Assembly: GCF_000304475.1 (NCBI RefSeq)
Contig: NC_018944.1
Coordinates: forward strand, 682,001-746,000
Length of the DNA: 64,000 nt
Direction: 5' to 3'
Source of the DNA: Kazachstania africana CBS 2517
Taxonomy: Eukaryota > Ascomycota > Saccharomycetes > Saccharomycetales > Saccharomycetaceae
Under the pieces are notes generated by a model that worked only from the letters and a program-made list of their open reading frames with translations, ran no database searches and was not told the DNA's origin. A program made the position numbers and the translations under genes. Below are positions 10,501-19,159 of this stretch, piece after piece (position 1 is the stretch's first letter; the number at the start of each line of letters is the position of its first letter).

Positions 10501-12232
10501 AAATAGCAAAAAACATAGCTGCACCACGATAATAGAACGTGTCAGTTGACGTATGTAGCATGACCTTATAGAACATTGATCCCAAGATGAAAGCCATCGC
10601 AGAATTACCAAATACTTGAAACATAGTCACACTTGGACTATTTACCATTCTCCAGACATTTCTTATTAACAAATATTTTATCTGCATTCCATAGTTTACA
10701 ACATATGGTGAACCCTTCCTTAATCTTTTCGATTGTTCAGCTATATGTGCCTCCATTATTTCCTCCTTAAATTCTACGTTACTTTCATGTAAGGCGAGGT
10801 CAACATCACCCATTAAATATTTGTATTCTTGGGCTGACATCCAGTAATCATTCATTTCTTTGGGGGTCTGTGGGACATTCTTACCTTGGTTTACAAAATC
10901 TTGATTTACAATTCTTTCTGCTGGACTCGTTATCGAAGTCAAGAAATCAGCAGTAGTTTGACGAGCCGGGCAGACGTACCCCATATCGATGAAATATTGT
11001 TTGGCTCTCTTTGCAGAACCAAAATAAATTTGATAGCCCTCGTACAAGACACATACTTTATCAAACAAATCGTATGCATCTTGGGAACATTGGTAAATGG
11101 CCACTGTAGCTGCTGTGTTGGCAATTTCAGCTTGTGTCTTTAAAGCACGTACAAATTCTAATGCAGTAGCGGCGTCTAAACCTCTCGTGGCATTATCCCA
11201 ACATTGAAATTTTGACCCACAGATCCACACTTCAGCAATTGAGACTCTTTTTCTTTCACCACCAGAGACACCCCTTACATATTCATTCCCTACTTTTGTA
11301 TTTCTTGTTTGCAATAAACCGTAAGTTGCCATTGCTACATCTGTGAGGTGATTTGCAAATTCTTCTCTACCTGTACCTTCAAATCTATTCTGAGGGGTTT
11401 TTAATCTTGAGACAGTCACTAGTGTCTGATACACAGTTAAATGTGGAAGATGAATATCAGACTCTGCCTGATAGACAACGTCACCTCTATAATGTTTTTT
11501 AATCTCCTTTGGTGTTAGCCCACTGTAAGATATTGACGTATCCTTAGATATCTTAAAACCGTGTGTATTGGAAGATATGGATTTTAATAAGGTAGTGCAA
11601 CCAGAACCTGGTCTCCCAAGGACAACTAACAGCTCCCCAGGCTTAATACAACCGTCCATACGTTTCAGAATCTGAAATGTATCAGACTCCCTAGTCTTGC
11701 GACAACGACGGTAAAGCTTGCCAAGTAGCTTTACCGGTAAATTTGCGACTGTCGATTGATACGAAACGTCAGCAGAATCACCTGAAGCAGTCAAATTTTT
11801 CCATGCACATCCAATAGAATATGGTTTATAGTAGTCAGGATTCATATGTGAAAGGTTCGCTAGATTTTTTACCCATGCTCTACTACTGAATTTATCATTT
11901 TGAGGATCCAGTGCCGGATCGTAATCTTGTGAATTAGGATCAGTGACAATTGGGTTGATTCCACGTCGCTGAGATCCTATAGTAAACACTGAATGTGTAT
12001 CAGAAGCATCAGACTCCACATCCAATGGACTTTGCTTAGCGGATGCTGCATTGGCTATACTAGCTTGTGTAAAGGTTTCTGCTAATTTTTTGATTTGTTC
12101 CTGCGTTTTTTCATCGAAACCCATGTAACGTTCTGCTTCGTTTTGAGTCTCGGACGGACTAGAACTTTGATGACTATCTACAGATGAAGTGTCACCAGAA
12201 TTATTGAATTCCATACTAATTGGAATTGACAT
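7571..12232 (-). CDS. PDR5/PDR15: PDR5/PDR15-like ABC multidrug transporter, array copy 2
   Basis: This 1553-aa PDR pump is intact. NBD1 Walker A is GRPGSGCT at 206-213 (Cys212). NBD1 also has the VSGGERKR signature and the degenerate CWDNATRGLD Walker B, so by analogy with Pdr5 one composite ATP site should be poorly hydrolytic and the other canonical. NBD2 is within the homogenised 707-bp block; its TAWAT (after SGLDSQ) is shared only with copy 3, where copies 1 and 4 read TAWST. The near-identity with copy 3 extends beyond the block at both ends, from about 8590 to 9530. The linker between TMD1 and NBD2 is rich in Ser, Asn and Glu and unlike the other copies. A TATAAATA box lies 99-106 bp upstream of the ATG. 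It is probably a paralogue made by tandem duplication, with its own promoter. Confidence 0.95.
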   Translation of the reverse strand: MSIPISMEFNNSGDTSSVDSHQSSSPSETQNEAERYMGFDEKTQEQIKKLAETFTQASIANAASAKQSPLDVESDASDTHSVFTIGSQRRGINPIVTDPNSQDYDPALDPQNDKFSSRAWVKNLANLSHMNPDYYKPYSIGCAWKNLTASGDSADVSYQSTVANLPVKLLGKLYRRCRKTRESDTFQILKRMDGCIKPGELLVVLGRPGSGCTTLLKSISSNTHGFKISKDTSISYSGLTPKEIKKHYRGDVVYQAESDIHLPHLTVYQTLVTVSRLKTPQNRFEGTGREEFANHLTDVAMATYGLLQTRNTKVGNEYVRGVSGGERKRVSIAEVWICGSKFQCWDNATRGLDAATALEFVRALKTQAEIANTAATVAIYQCSQDAYDLFDKVCVLYEGYQIYFGSAKRAKQYFIDMGYVCPARQTTADFLTSITSPAERIVNQDFVNQGKNVPQTPKEMNDYWMSAQEYKYLMGDVDLALHESNVEFKEEIMEAHIAEQSKRLRKGSPYVVNYGMQIKYLLIRNVWRMVNSPSVTMFQVFGNSAMAFILGSMFYKVMLHTSTDTFYYRGAAMFFAILFNSFQSLLEIFKLYEARPITEKHRTYALYHPSADAFASVISEIPPKLATAIMFNIVFYFLVDFRRNGGVFFFYFLVSIVSVFVMSHIFRCVGSMTKTLQEAMVPASILLLAMSMYIGFVIPETKMLRWSKWIWYINPLSYLFESLMVNEFHGVWYPCSTFIPRGPSYVNATGTERVCAVVGAIPGYTKVLGDDYLSGSYNYQHKHKWRGFGIGIGYIVFFLIVYLILCEYNEGAKQKGEMLIMPHKVVRRLRHKGQINDRNSNNKHNDEEQLAYSNESTLSNTKVLSESLFEHSSENTKYNETLSSSNSFSGEIANDEDNVGISKSEAIFHWRDLCYDVQIKSETRRLLNNVDGWVKPGTLTALMGASGAGKTTLLDCLAERVTMGVITGNIFVDGRLRDESFPRSIGYCQQQDLHLKTATVRESLRFSAYLRQPASVTKEEKDHYVEQVIKILEMETYADAVVGVPGEGLNVEQRKRLTIGVELAAKPKLLVFLDEPTSGLDSQTAWATCQLMRKLANHGQAILCTIHQPSAILMQEFDRLLFLQKGGKTVYFGDLGKGCKTMIEYFEKHGAQACPPDANPAEWMLEVIGAAPGSHALQDYYDVWINSEEYKAVHRELDRMEKELPLKTKEAESEEKKEFATNIFHQFILVSIRLFEQYWRSPEYLWSKFILTVLNQLFIGFTFFKADHSLQGLQNQMLSVFMYTVILLPMIQQYLPTYVSQRDLYEARERPSRTFSWKAFFCAQIVVEIPWNILAGTLAFIIYYYEIGFYINASEANQLHERGALFWLITTAFYTYIGSMAIGCISFLEIADNAAHLSILLFAMALSFCGVMVQKSYLPRFWIFMYRVSPVTYLIDALLSVGVANVDVRCASYEYVVFTPPSGMTCGQYMEPYLLLAGTGYLADTNATTECQFCEYSRTNDYLKLVGSSYGRRWRNYGIFICFIVFNYAFAIFAYWLARVPKRTGQISQVSKK
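8733..9439 (-). repeat. Homogenised NBD2 block, copy 2
   Basis: This is the second member of the 707-bp block. It shares C at the TAWAT codon and GTTCGACG at the EQV codons with copy 3, but shares AGAGGCACC (Ala-Ser-Gly codons of Walker A) with copy 4, so its variants do not fit one tree. Confidence 0.85.
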
Positions 12233-13360
12233 TACTATTTGAAAACTTAGGATTATTTAATCATTTCTATGGGAAATGTGACAAGAAATAAGATATACTT
12301 TTCAATCTAATATAGTGCACGGAGACCTGGTATTTATAGAATGGCATGCATTTCCTTCTTCACATGAGATATTATCCATTCAGTACATCATCGAAACTTA
12401 AATGAAATAGTCTATGTACTCTAACTAAGGGCGAGTGTTATTCCTCTGTTTAACGCCTAAAACGTTCCTTATACTAAAACGTACAAACTTTGCGCCATTA
12501 ACTATTATGACCAAGTTCCTACTCACTTATAGAACTAGTCCCACCCAGTTGAAAATAATCTCGAATGTTCTTAGTTCTCGATGATATATTATATATTTCC
12601 ACTATAATCTCAGAGGAGAGATGAAGCTTGTTCTTAGCATCCCTGCAGCTCCTTCTCTACAACTCTGAGGGAGTTATTAATAAACTTTCTTACTTAGAGT
12701 TTAGAGCTTACGGACTTGTTCCCCTACTTCAACCCCCCCGCCCATCGGGCTCGTATTGTAATCGCATATAAGCATTTTATCTCCAGCGAGTTGTGCCAAG
12801 AAATAAATCGTTTCCTTTGATAGGTTCGCAAATCATATATAGTAACAGATAGCAACTGACCTGTCCCTAGTTTCACATTCGAAGTGCCACAGGCTTTTTT
12901 GTTCATATTTATGAAAATTTGCTTTTAGTATGTGTTTCTCTTAGAACATGTGCAAGTCAAACGTCGGTTCTATCAATACTAGCTCCGAACGGAGGAAATG
13001 GGAATGAGGACAGGCTTTTGTGGCGGCGGAAATAAGCATTTCGAAGGAGACCCCGGAAAAAAAAAAAAAAAGAATGCGCTACTTCGGCGTTAGCCAGCGG
13101 CTAAATTTCTCGTTTCTATCGAGTTTTCAGTCCGACGCTCCTTTGAAGCACGAATTGGGAAACAAAAACAAAAATGGCTCGAGGGGTGGATTAAACCATG
13201 CCGCCACACAAACTTTGGCAAATAAATGTGAACATAGGTCTGGGATAGGTGTCCTCGTAGCAAAATTTAGACAAGTGTAACTATTTTAATCATTCATTAT
13301 TACTATTATTATCTACATAGTCTATTAAAAAACATATAGTCATTTACTTATTAACAATCA
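12233..13360. other. Spacer and promoter region of PDR copy 2
   Basis: This 1128-bp spacer has a TATAAATA box (12331-12338), a perfect inverted repeat CTCCG-AA-CGGAG (12983-12994), a C-rich tract near 12733-12743 and an A15 tract (13057-13071). The part near 13020-13200 is GC-richer than average, with several CGG triplets. Short ORFs in it have no identity. A TCCGTGCA on the minus strand (12316-12323) lies between TATA and ATG. Confidence 0.6.
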
Positions 13361-16300
13361 TTATTTCTTCTGAGAAATCTTACCGCTATGCTTTGGAACT
13401 CTTGCTAACCAGTAGGCAAAAATGGAAAATACGTAATTGATAGCAATGTAACAAATGAAAATACCGTAATTTCTCCATCTTCTTGCGTAGGAAGAATCCA
13501 CTCTTGCAAGAAAATCATTAGTCGTGGAATATTCACAGAAACTACATTCAGTAGTGGCATTAGCATCTGATAAATATCCTGTCCCTGCAGCTGCTATGTA
13601 CAATGCCATGTATTCACCGCAAGTTTGCCCTGCAGGTGGCGAAAATTGTACATACTCATAATCAGCGCACTTCACATTCACATTAGCAACACCAGTTGAT
13701 AAAAGACCATCAATAAAATATGTCAGTGGCGATACCCTATACATAAATATCCAAAATCTTGGCAATTCAGCCTTTGTAACCATAACACCACAGAAAGACA
13801 TTGCCATGGTAAATAACAAACTAACCAAATGGGCAGCATTATCAGCAACTTCTAAGAATGAAATGGCAGCTAAAGCGAAAGATCCAATGTAAACGAAGTA
13901 TGCACAGCTGAATAACCAAAACAATGCTCCTCTTTCATGTAATTGACCAGCTTCAGAAGCATTATTATAAAATCCGATTTCATAATAGAAAATCACGTAG
14001 GCTAAAGTACCCGTTAGGAAATTCCAGGGAACTTCAGCAAGTATTTGAGCACAGAAAAATGCTTTCCATGAAAATGTTCTTGAAGGCCTTTCTCTTGCTT
14101 CATATAAATCTCTCTGTTGAACAAATGTTGGTAAATACTGTTGGATCAGAGGGTTCATAACAACAGTGAACATAAACATAGCTAACATTTGGTTTTGTAA
14201 ACCCTGCATTGTGTGATCAGCCTTAAAGAAAGTAAACCCAATAAATAGTTCATTTAAGCAAGTTAAACCAATCTTAGACCATAGGTATTCTGGGGATCTC
14301 CAGTATTGTTGAAACAAACGCTCAAGTACTAACCAAAGTTGGGGCAACAAGTTGACTGCAAACTCCTTCTTTTCCTCAGAATCGGCCTCTTTTGTCTTTA
14401 GAGGTAATTCTTTCTCCATACGATCTAATTCCCTATGGACCGCTTTATATTCTTCAGAATTGATCCAAACATCATAGTAGTCCTGTAATGCGTGAGATCC
14501 CGGTGCTGCACCAATTACCTCTAACATCCATTCAGCTGGATTGGCATCCGGTGGACATGCTTGTGCTCCATGCTTTTCGAAGTACTCAATCATTGTCTTA
14601 CAGCCCTTACCTAGATCTCCAAAATAAACAGTCTGACCACCTTTCTGCAAAAATAACAGACGGTCAAATTCTTGCATCAAAATAGCAGAAGGTTGGTGGA
14701 TAGTACAAAGAATGGCCTGACCATGGTTGGCTAGTTTTCTCATCAATTGGCATGTAGCCCATGCCGTTTGTGAATCCAAACCAGATGTCGGTTCATCTAG
14801 GAAAACTAGCAGTTTTGGCTTGGCTGCAAGTTCAACACCAATAGTCAATCTCTTTCTCTGCTCGACATTCAAACCCTCTCCCGGAACACCAACAACTGCG
14901 TCTGCATAAGTCTCCATTTCCAGAATCTTGATAACTTGTTCGACGTAATGGTCCTTTTCCTCTTTTGACACAGACGCTGGTTGACGTAAATAAGCCGAAA
15001 ACCTTAATGACTCTCTAACAGTAGCAGTCTTCAAATGTAAATCCTGTTGCTGGCAGTAACCAATGGACCTGGGGAACGACTCGTCACGTAGACGTCCATC
15101 CACAAAAATATTACCAGTAATCACACCCATTGTGACTCTCTCGGCAAGACAATCTAACAATGTGGTCTTACCAGCACCAGATGCACCCATTAAGGCGGTT
15201 AACGTGCCGGGCTTAACCCAACCATCCACGTTGCTTAGCAGACGTCTTGTTTCACTCTTAATCTGTACATCATAACAAAGATCTCTCCAGTGAAAAATAG
15301 CTTCAGACTTCGAAATACCAACATCACCCACACCATCATCTTCAGCTGCGACGGGGCTTTCACTTTCATAGTTCTTTGAGTGTTTGGAAGAGATTGAGTG
15401 AACCTCAGTATCTCTTAATAACGTCGAATGAGATTGGCTCGAATCATTGTTAATGTTTTTTTCAATATCGAATGCCTGTAGGTCCTGATTTTCTTTTTTA
15501 TTCTTATTCTTTTCTTTCTGCATTCTCTTTACAACGTTTTGTGGGAACACTAACATTTCACCCTTCTGCTTTGCACCTTCGTTGTACTCACATAAGATCA
15601 AGTATACAACAAAGAAAAAGACGGCATATGCAACACCGATACCGAAACCTCTCCATTTATGCTTGTGCTCATATTCGTAACTTTCTCTTATATAATCGTC
15701 ACCAAGCACGCTACTATATCCAGCCCTTGCCCCGACAACACCACATACACGCTCGGTACCTGTGGCATTAGCATAAGGAGTCCCGCTCGGAATAAACAAG
15801 TTACAGTCGAACCATCTATCATGGAATTCATTGATCATTAGTGACTCGAACATGTATCCTAGTGGATTGATGTACCAAATCCACTTAGACCAGCCTAGCA
15901 TTTTTGTCCTTGGGATAACGAAACCAGTAAACATAGACAGTGCTAATAACATAACAGATGCAGGCACCATAGCCTCCTGTAACGTCTTAGTTAGGGAACC
16001 GACGCAACGGAAAAGATGTGACATGACAAAGACAGCAGTTATACTAATCAAATAATAGAAAAAGAAAGTACCGCCATTACGACGGAAATTAACTAAGAAG
16101 TAGAAAATGATATTGAAGACAACTGACGTGATTAATTTTGGTGGAATCTCAGATACGATAGACGCAAAGGCATCTGCACTAGGGTGGTACAATGCATAAG
16201 TTTTGTGCTTCTCAGTTATCGGTCTAGCTTCATACAGTTTGAAAATTTCAATCAAAGAGGAAAAGGCATTAAATAAAACAGCTAAAAACATTGCAGCACC

Positions 16301-18001
16301 ACGGAAATAGAAAGTGTTTGTTCCTGTAACTTTCATAACTTTGTAAAACATTGAACCTAAGATGAGAGCCATGCCTGAGTTACCCAAGACCTGAAATAAT
16401 GTAATACTTGGACTGTTAATCATTCTCCAGAAGTTTCTAATCAGTAAATATTTTACTTGTAACCCATAACTCACAACATATGGAGATGTTGGTCTAGACT
16501 TCTTCGACTGCTTTGCAACGTGTGCAGCTTTAAGTGCTTCCTGGTTTTTCACATTATCTTCTCTCAACGATTCATCGATTTCTTGCATCAATTCCTTGTA
16601 GTTTGGTGACTCGATCCAGTAATCATTCATTTCTTTGGGGGTCTGTGGGACATTCTTACCTTGATTAATAAAGCTTTCATTTACAATTCTTTCTGCTGGA
16701 CTCGTTATCGAAGTCAAGAAATCAGCAGTAGTTTGACGAGGTGGGCAGGTGTATCCCATGTCAAGGAAATACTGTTTGGCTCTCTTTGCAGAACCAAAAT
16801 AAATTTGATAGCCCTCGTACAAGACACATACTTTATCAAACAAATCGTATGCATCTTGGGAACATTGGTAAATAGCAATAGAAGCACAATTATTTGCGAT
16901 GGTTGCCTGTGTTTTCAAGGCACGTACAAATTCGAGGGCAGTGGCAGAATCTAATCCTCTTGTAGCATTATCCCAGCACTGGAATTTCGACCCACAAATC
17001 CACACTTCGGCAATTGAGACTCTTTTTCTTTCACCACCAGAAACACCTCTTACAAGATCATCACCGACCTTAGTATTTCTTGTATGTAATAAACCGTAAG
17101 TTGCCATTGCTACATCTGTGAGGTGCTTTGCAAATTCTTCTCTACCTGTACCTTCAAATCTATTCTGAGGAGTTTTTAACCTTGAGACAGTCACTAGTGT
17201 CTGATACACAGTTAAATGTGGAAGATGAATATCAGACTCTGCCTGGTAAACTACTTCACCTCTATAATGTCTTTTCAAATGCTTTGGTGTAATACCATCA
17301 TAAGAAATGGTTGATTCATTTGATATTTTGAAACCATGAGTATTGGAAGAAATCGACTTTAATAAGGTAGTACATCCTGCACCAGGCCTACCTAGGACGA
17401 CTAACAGCTCGCCAGCATTAAGGCAACCATCCATGGGCTTTAAAATTTGGAAAGTGTCAGATTCTTTTTTTGATCGACAAAGACGGACGAGTTTTCCCAA
17501 TAATTTGAAAGGTATATTGCTTATTGTAGATTGATATGTCACATCGGCAGAATCACCAGAAGCAGCTAAATTTTTCCAAGTACAGCCCAATGAATACGGT
17601 CTGTAGTATTCTGGATCTTTAGTGGCTAAAGTAGCGATATTTTGAACCCAAGCTTTACTGTTGAATTGATCGTTCTCGGGATCAAGTCGAGGATCATACT
17701 CTTCGGTTCCTGGATTGGTGAAAACAGGATTTATTCCCGGTAATGTACTAACAGAAAAGACTGATCTTTGAGCTGTAGTCGCAGAAGAGTTAACGCGTGA
17801 AAGTTCGTTATTTTCGCCATTAAATTCACTAGTTGTGGCACTCCCTTGTGTCAAAGATCTTGCTAAATTTCTTATCTGTTCTTCAGCATTCTTGTCGAAC
17901 CCCATGTAGGGACGCGACTCAGCATCAGCCAGATATGAACCAGAACTACTACTGTTAGACTGTGAATTTGAATCTGTTTTTTCAGTGTCTAATGCAGACA
18001 T
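13361..18001 (-). CDS. PDR5/PDR15: PDR5/PDR15-like ABC multidrug transporter, array copy 3
   Basis: This 1546-aa PDR pump is intact and the shortest of the four. NBD1 Walker A is GRPGAGCT at 204-211 (Cys210), with Ala where the other copies have Ser. NBD2 is canonical in Walker A and B; the loop before the last strand reads GGQTVYFGD, where the other copies have GGKTVYFGD, because of a single T-to-G change on the plus strand. The linker is very Lys- and Asn-rich (KNKNKKEN). Long patches of NBD1 DNA match copy 2 almost base for base, for example 16685-16870 against 10915-11110 and 17110-17240 against 11340-11460. Its upstream spacer has the largest number of PDRE-like decamers (TTCCRYGGAA), so it may be the copy most strongly controlled by Pdr1/Pdr3-type regulators; that is inference. 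Confidence 0.95.
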   Translation of the reverse strand: MSALDTEKTDSNSQSNSSSSGSYLADAESRPYMGFDKNAEEQIRNLARSLTQGSATTSEFNGENNELSRVNSSATTAQRSVFSVSTLPGINPVFTNPGTEEYDPRLDPENDQFNSKAWVQNIATLATKDPEYYRPYSLGCTWKNLAASGDSADVTYQSTISNIPFKLLGKLVRLCRSKKESDTFQILKPMDGCLNAGELLVVLGRPGAGCTTLLKSISSNTHGFKISNESTISYDGITPKHLKRHYRGEVVYQAESDIHLPHLTVYQTLVTVSRLKTPQNRFEGTGREEFAKHLTDVAMATYGLLHTRNTKVGDDLVRGVSGGERKRVSIAEVWICGSKFQCWDNATRGLDSATALEFVRALKTQATIANNCASIAIYQCSQDAYDLFDKVCVLYEGYQIYFGSAKRAKQYFLDMGYTCPPRQTTADFLTSITSPAERIVNESFINQGKNVPQTPKEMNDYWIESPNYKELMQEIDESLREDNVKNQEALKAAHVAKQSKKSRPTSPYVVSYGLQVKYLLIRNFWRMINSPSITLFQVLGNSGMALILGSMFYKVMKVTGTNTFYFRGAAMFLAVLFNAFSSLIEIFKLYEARPITEKHKTYALYHPSADAFASIVSEIPPKLITSVVFNIIFYFLVNFRRNGGTFFFYYLISITAVFVMSHLFRCVGSLTKTLQEAMVPASVMLLALSMFTGFVIPRTKMLGWSKWIWYINPLGYMFESLMINEFHDRWFDCNLFIPSGTPYANATGTERVCGVVGARAGYSSVLGDDYIRESYEYEHKHKWRGFGIGVAYAVFFFVVYLILCEYNEGAKQKGEMLVFPQNVVKRMQKEKNKNKKENQDLQAFDIEKNINNDSSQSHSTLLRDTEVHSISSKHSKNYESESPVAAEDDGVGDVGISKSEAIFHWRDLCYDVQIKSETRRLLSNVDGWVKPGTLTALMGASGAGKTTLLDCLAERVTMGVITGNIFVDGRLRDESFPRSIGYCQQQDLHLKTATVRESLRFSAYLRQPASVSKEEKDHYVEQVIKILEMETYADAVVGVPGEGLNVEQRKRLTIGVELAAKPKLLVFLDEPTSGLDSQTAWATCQLMRKLANHGQAILCTIHQPSAILMQEFDRLLFLQKGGQTVYFGDLGKGCKTMIEYFEKHGAQACPPDANPAEWMLEVIGAAPGSHALQDYYDVWINSEEYKAVHRELDRMEKELPLKTKEADSEEKKEFAVNLLPQLWLVLERLFQQYWRSPEYLWSKIGLTCLNELFIGFTFFKADHTMQGLQNQMLAMFMFTVVMNPLIQQYLPTFVQQRDLYEARERPSRTFSWKAFFCAQILAEVPWNFLTGTLAYVIFYYEIGFYNNASEAGQLHERGALFWLFSCAYFVYIGSFALAAISFLEVADNAAHLVSLLFTMAMSFCGVMVTKAELPRFWIFMYRVSPLTYFIDGLLSTGVANVNVKCADYEYVQFSPPAGQTCGEYMALYIAAAGTGYLSDANATTECSFCEYSTTNDFLARVDSSYARRWRNYGIFICYIAINYVFSIFAYWLARVPKHSGKISQKK
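14517..15223 (-). repeat. Homogenised NBD2 block, copy 3
   Basis: This is the third member of the 707-bp block. It groups with copy 2 at TAWAT and at the right end (GGCTTAACCC), but with copy 1 at AGATGCACC in Walker A. Its private variants include the Lys-to-Gln change in GGQTVYF and GACACAGAC (Val-Ser for Val-Thr). Confidence 0.85.
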
Positions 18002-18205
18002 TTGTTATAGCTGAGAAAAACAAATGAAGGATATTCTAACTGTAGCCTTTCTGACGTAAAAAAGTGTTACAAGTTTTCTATTAGACGGCCTTAATAGAAC
18101 GTCTTTTAGTTGTATAATACCACAGATATATTTATATAAATCCAAAGATCACATTTGTCAGGATGAAATAAAGTTATCTTGGGTCCAATTCTCAAATGAT
18201 CAGAT

Positions 18206-18213
18206 TCCATGGA
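18206..18213. promoter_or_regulatory. PDRE-like site upstream of PDR copy 3
   Basis: TCCATGGA fits the degenerate pattern TCCRYGGA and lies in the decamer TTCCATGGAA, 205-212 bp upstream of the copy 3 ATG. The same decamer recurs at 18502-18511. Confidence 0.4.
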
Positions 18214-18502
18214 AGCTAGTTCGATACCCAAATTGTTCATGGTTGTCGATTGAAGATAATCAGCAACTTGTTTATTACATTACCTCTCCTGAGAGGTGAG
18301 AGGAAGTCTCCATAAACAGCCCGTCCTGTATACTTGGTATCATTTCCTCGGAGTGCATAGAATTTAAAGTTTCGAGTATGACATGGCGAGTAACGCAATT
18401 TTTCAACTTATTTAATCCTCGTAGCCCTTCGGAGTTTTCTTACCTCGAAGTACCATGCGCCGTAAGGGTGGAATTATGTAGAAACTTAAGTAAGATTCGA
18501 AT

Positions 18503-18510
18503 TCCATGGA
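18503..18510. promoter_or_regulatory. Second PDRE-like site upstream of PDR copy 3
   Basis: This is a second TCCATGGA in the context ATTCCATGGAAG, identical over 12 bases to the site at 18206. It lies 502-509 bp upstream of the copy 3 ATG. Confidence 0.4.
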
Positions 18511-18807
18511 AGAGCCTCTTTCTCAGTGACTGAATCGACTACCGAAGATAAGTGCTGCCTGAGATAAGCAACTTATATAGAGAGAGAGAGTCTTCACAGC
18601 CGTTGTAAGGGTTGTTTTCCCGTCGACATGGCTATTTTTTTAACAGCAGCTTATGCACAGTCTGGATATTCGCATGCCCTGCCGGCCCGTCCGGAAGTGA
18701 ATGTGAGTAGGATTCCCCAACCAAAAAAAAAATCGTAAGATTCTAAAATATATAAATATATAATTTGCCTACGACTGTTAGATCTGGTGTTGAATTGGTA
18801 GCACCGT

Positions 18808-18815
18808 TCCACGGA
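18808..18815. promoter_or_regulatory. PDRE upstream of PDR copy 3
   Basis: TCCACGGA is one of the established Pdr1/Pdr3 response element forms and sits in TTCCACGGAA. It is about 807 bp upstream of the copy 3 ATG, far for a yeast UAS but still in the same spacer. Confidence 0.55.
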
Positions 18816-19159
18816 ATGGCCTAAACAGGGAGACAGCCATGGCGATTACCTAATAAGCCGTGGCTTGTAGAATCGTGGCTGTTTCTCCACGTGATTGCGT
18901 TGAGAACGTTCTCTAAACCAATAATCAACAAGTTTTCAAACAGTCTATTACTACAGTACTTGCTGCCAAGTGTGAGGTCGCAGAAAAATAGAGCTAGCTT
19001 ATATAGGAAGGAAAAACACAAATAAGTGGGGGATTAGTTCACCATGAAACCTTACGGTTATCTGCAACTTTAAAATTGATCTAACAGACTTTTGATCAAT
19101 GTAGTTTAAATTAACTGGCAAAAATCGATAAAAAGCCCCTCCACAATATGATTACACCT

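Larger units (their letters stand above)
18002..19159. other. Spacer and promoter region of PDR copy 3
   Basis: This 1158-bp spacer carries a TATATAAA/TATAAATA stretch at about 18127-18140, two TTCCATGGAA and one TTCCACGGAA decamers, TTCCTCGGA at 18344-18352 and a CACGTG E-box at 18888-18893. No gene is recognisable. Confidence 0.6.

Noticed and set aside
12316..12323. TCCGTGCA (minus) as a PDRE of PDR copy 2
   Set aside because: It fits a relaxed PDRE pattern but lies between the TATA box and the ATG, not a likely activator position.
18781..18830. Possible tRNA near GTTGAATTGGTAGCACCG
   Set aside because: It resembles a D arm only; there is no T-loop B box and no acceptor stem.
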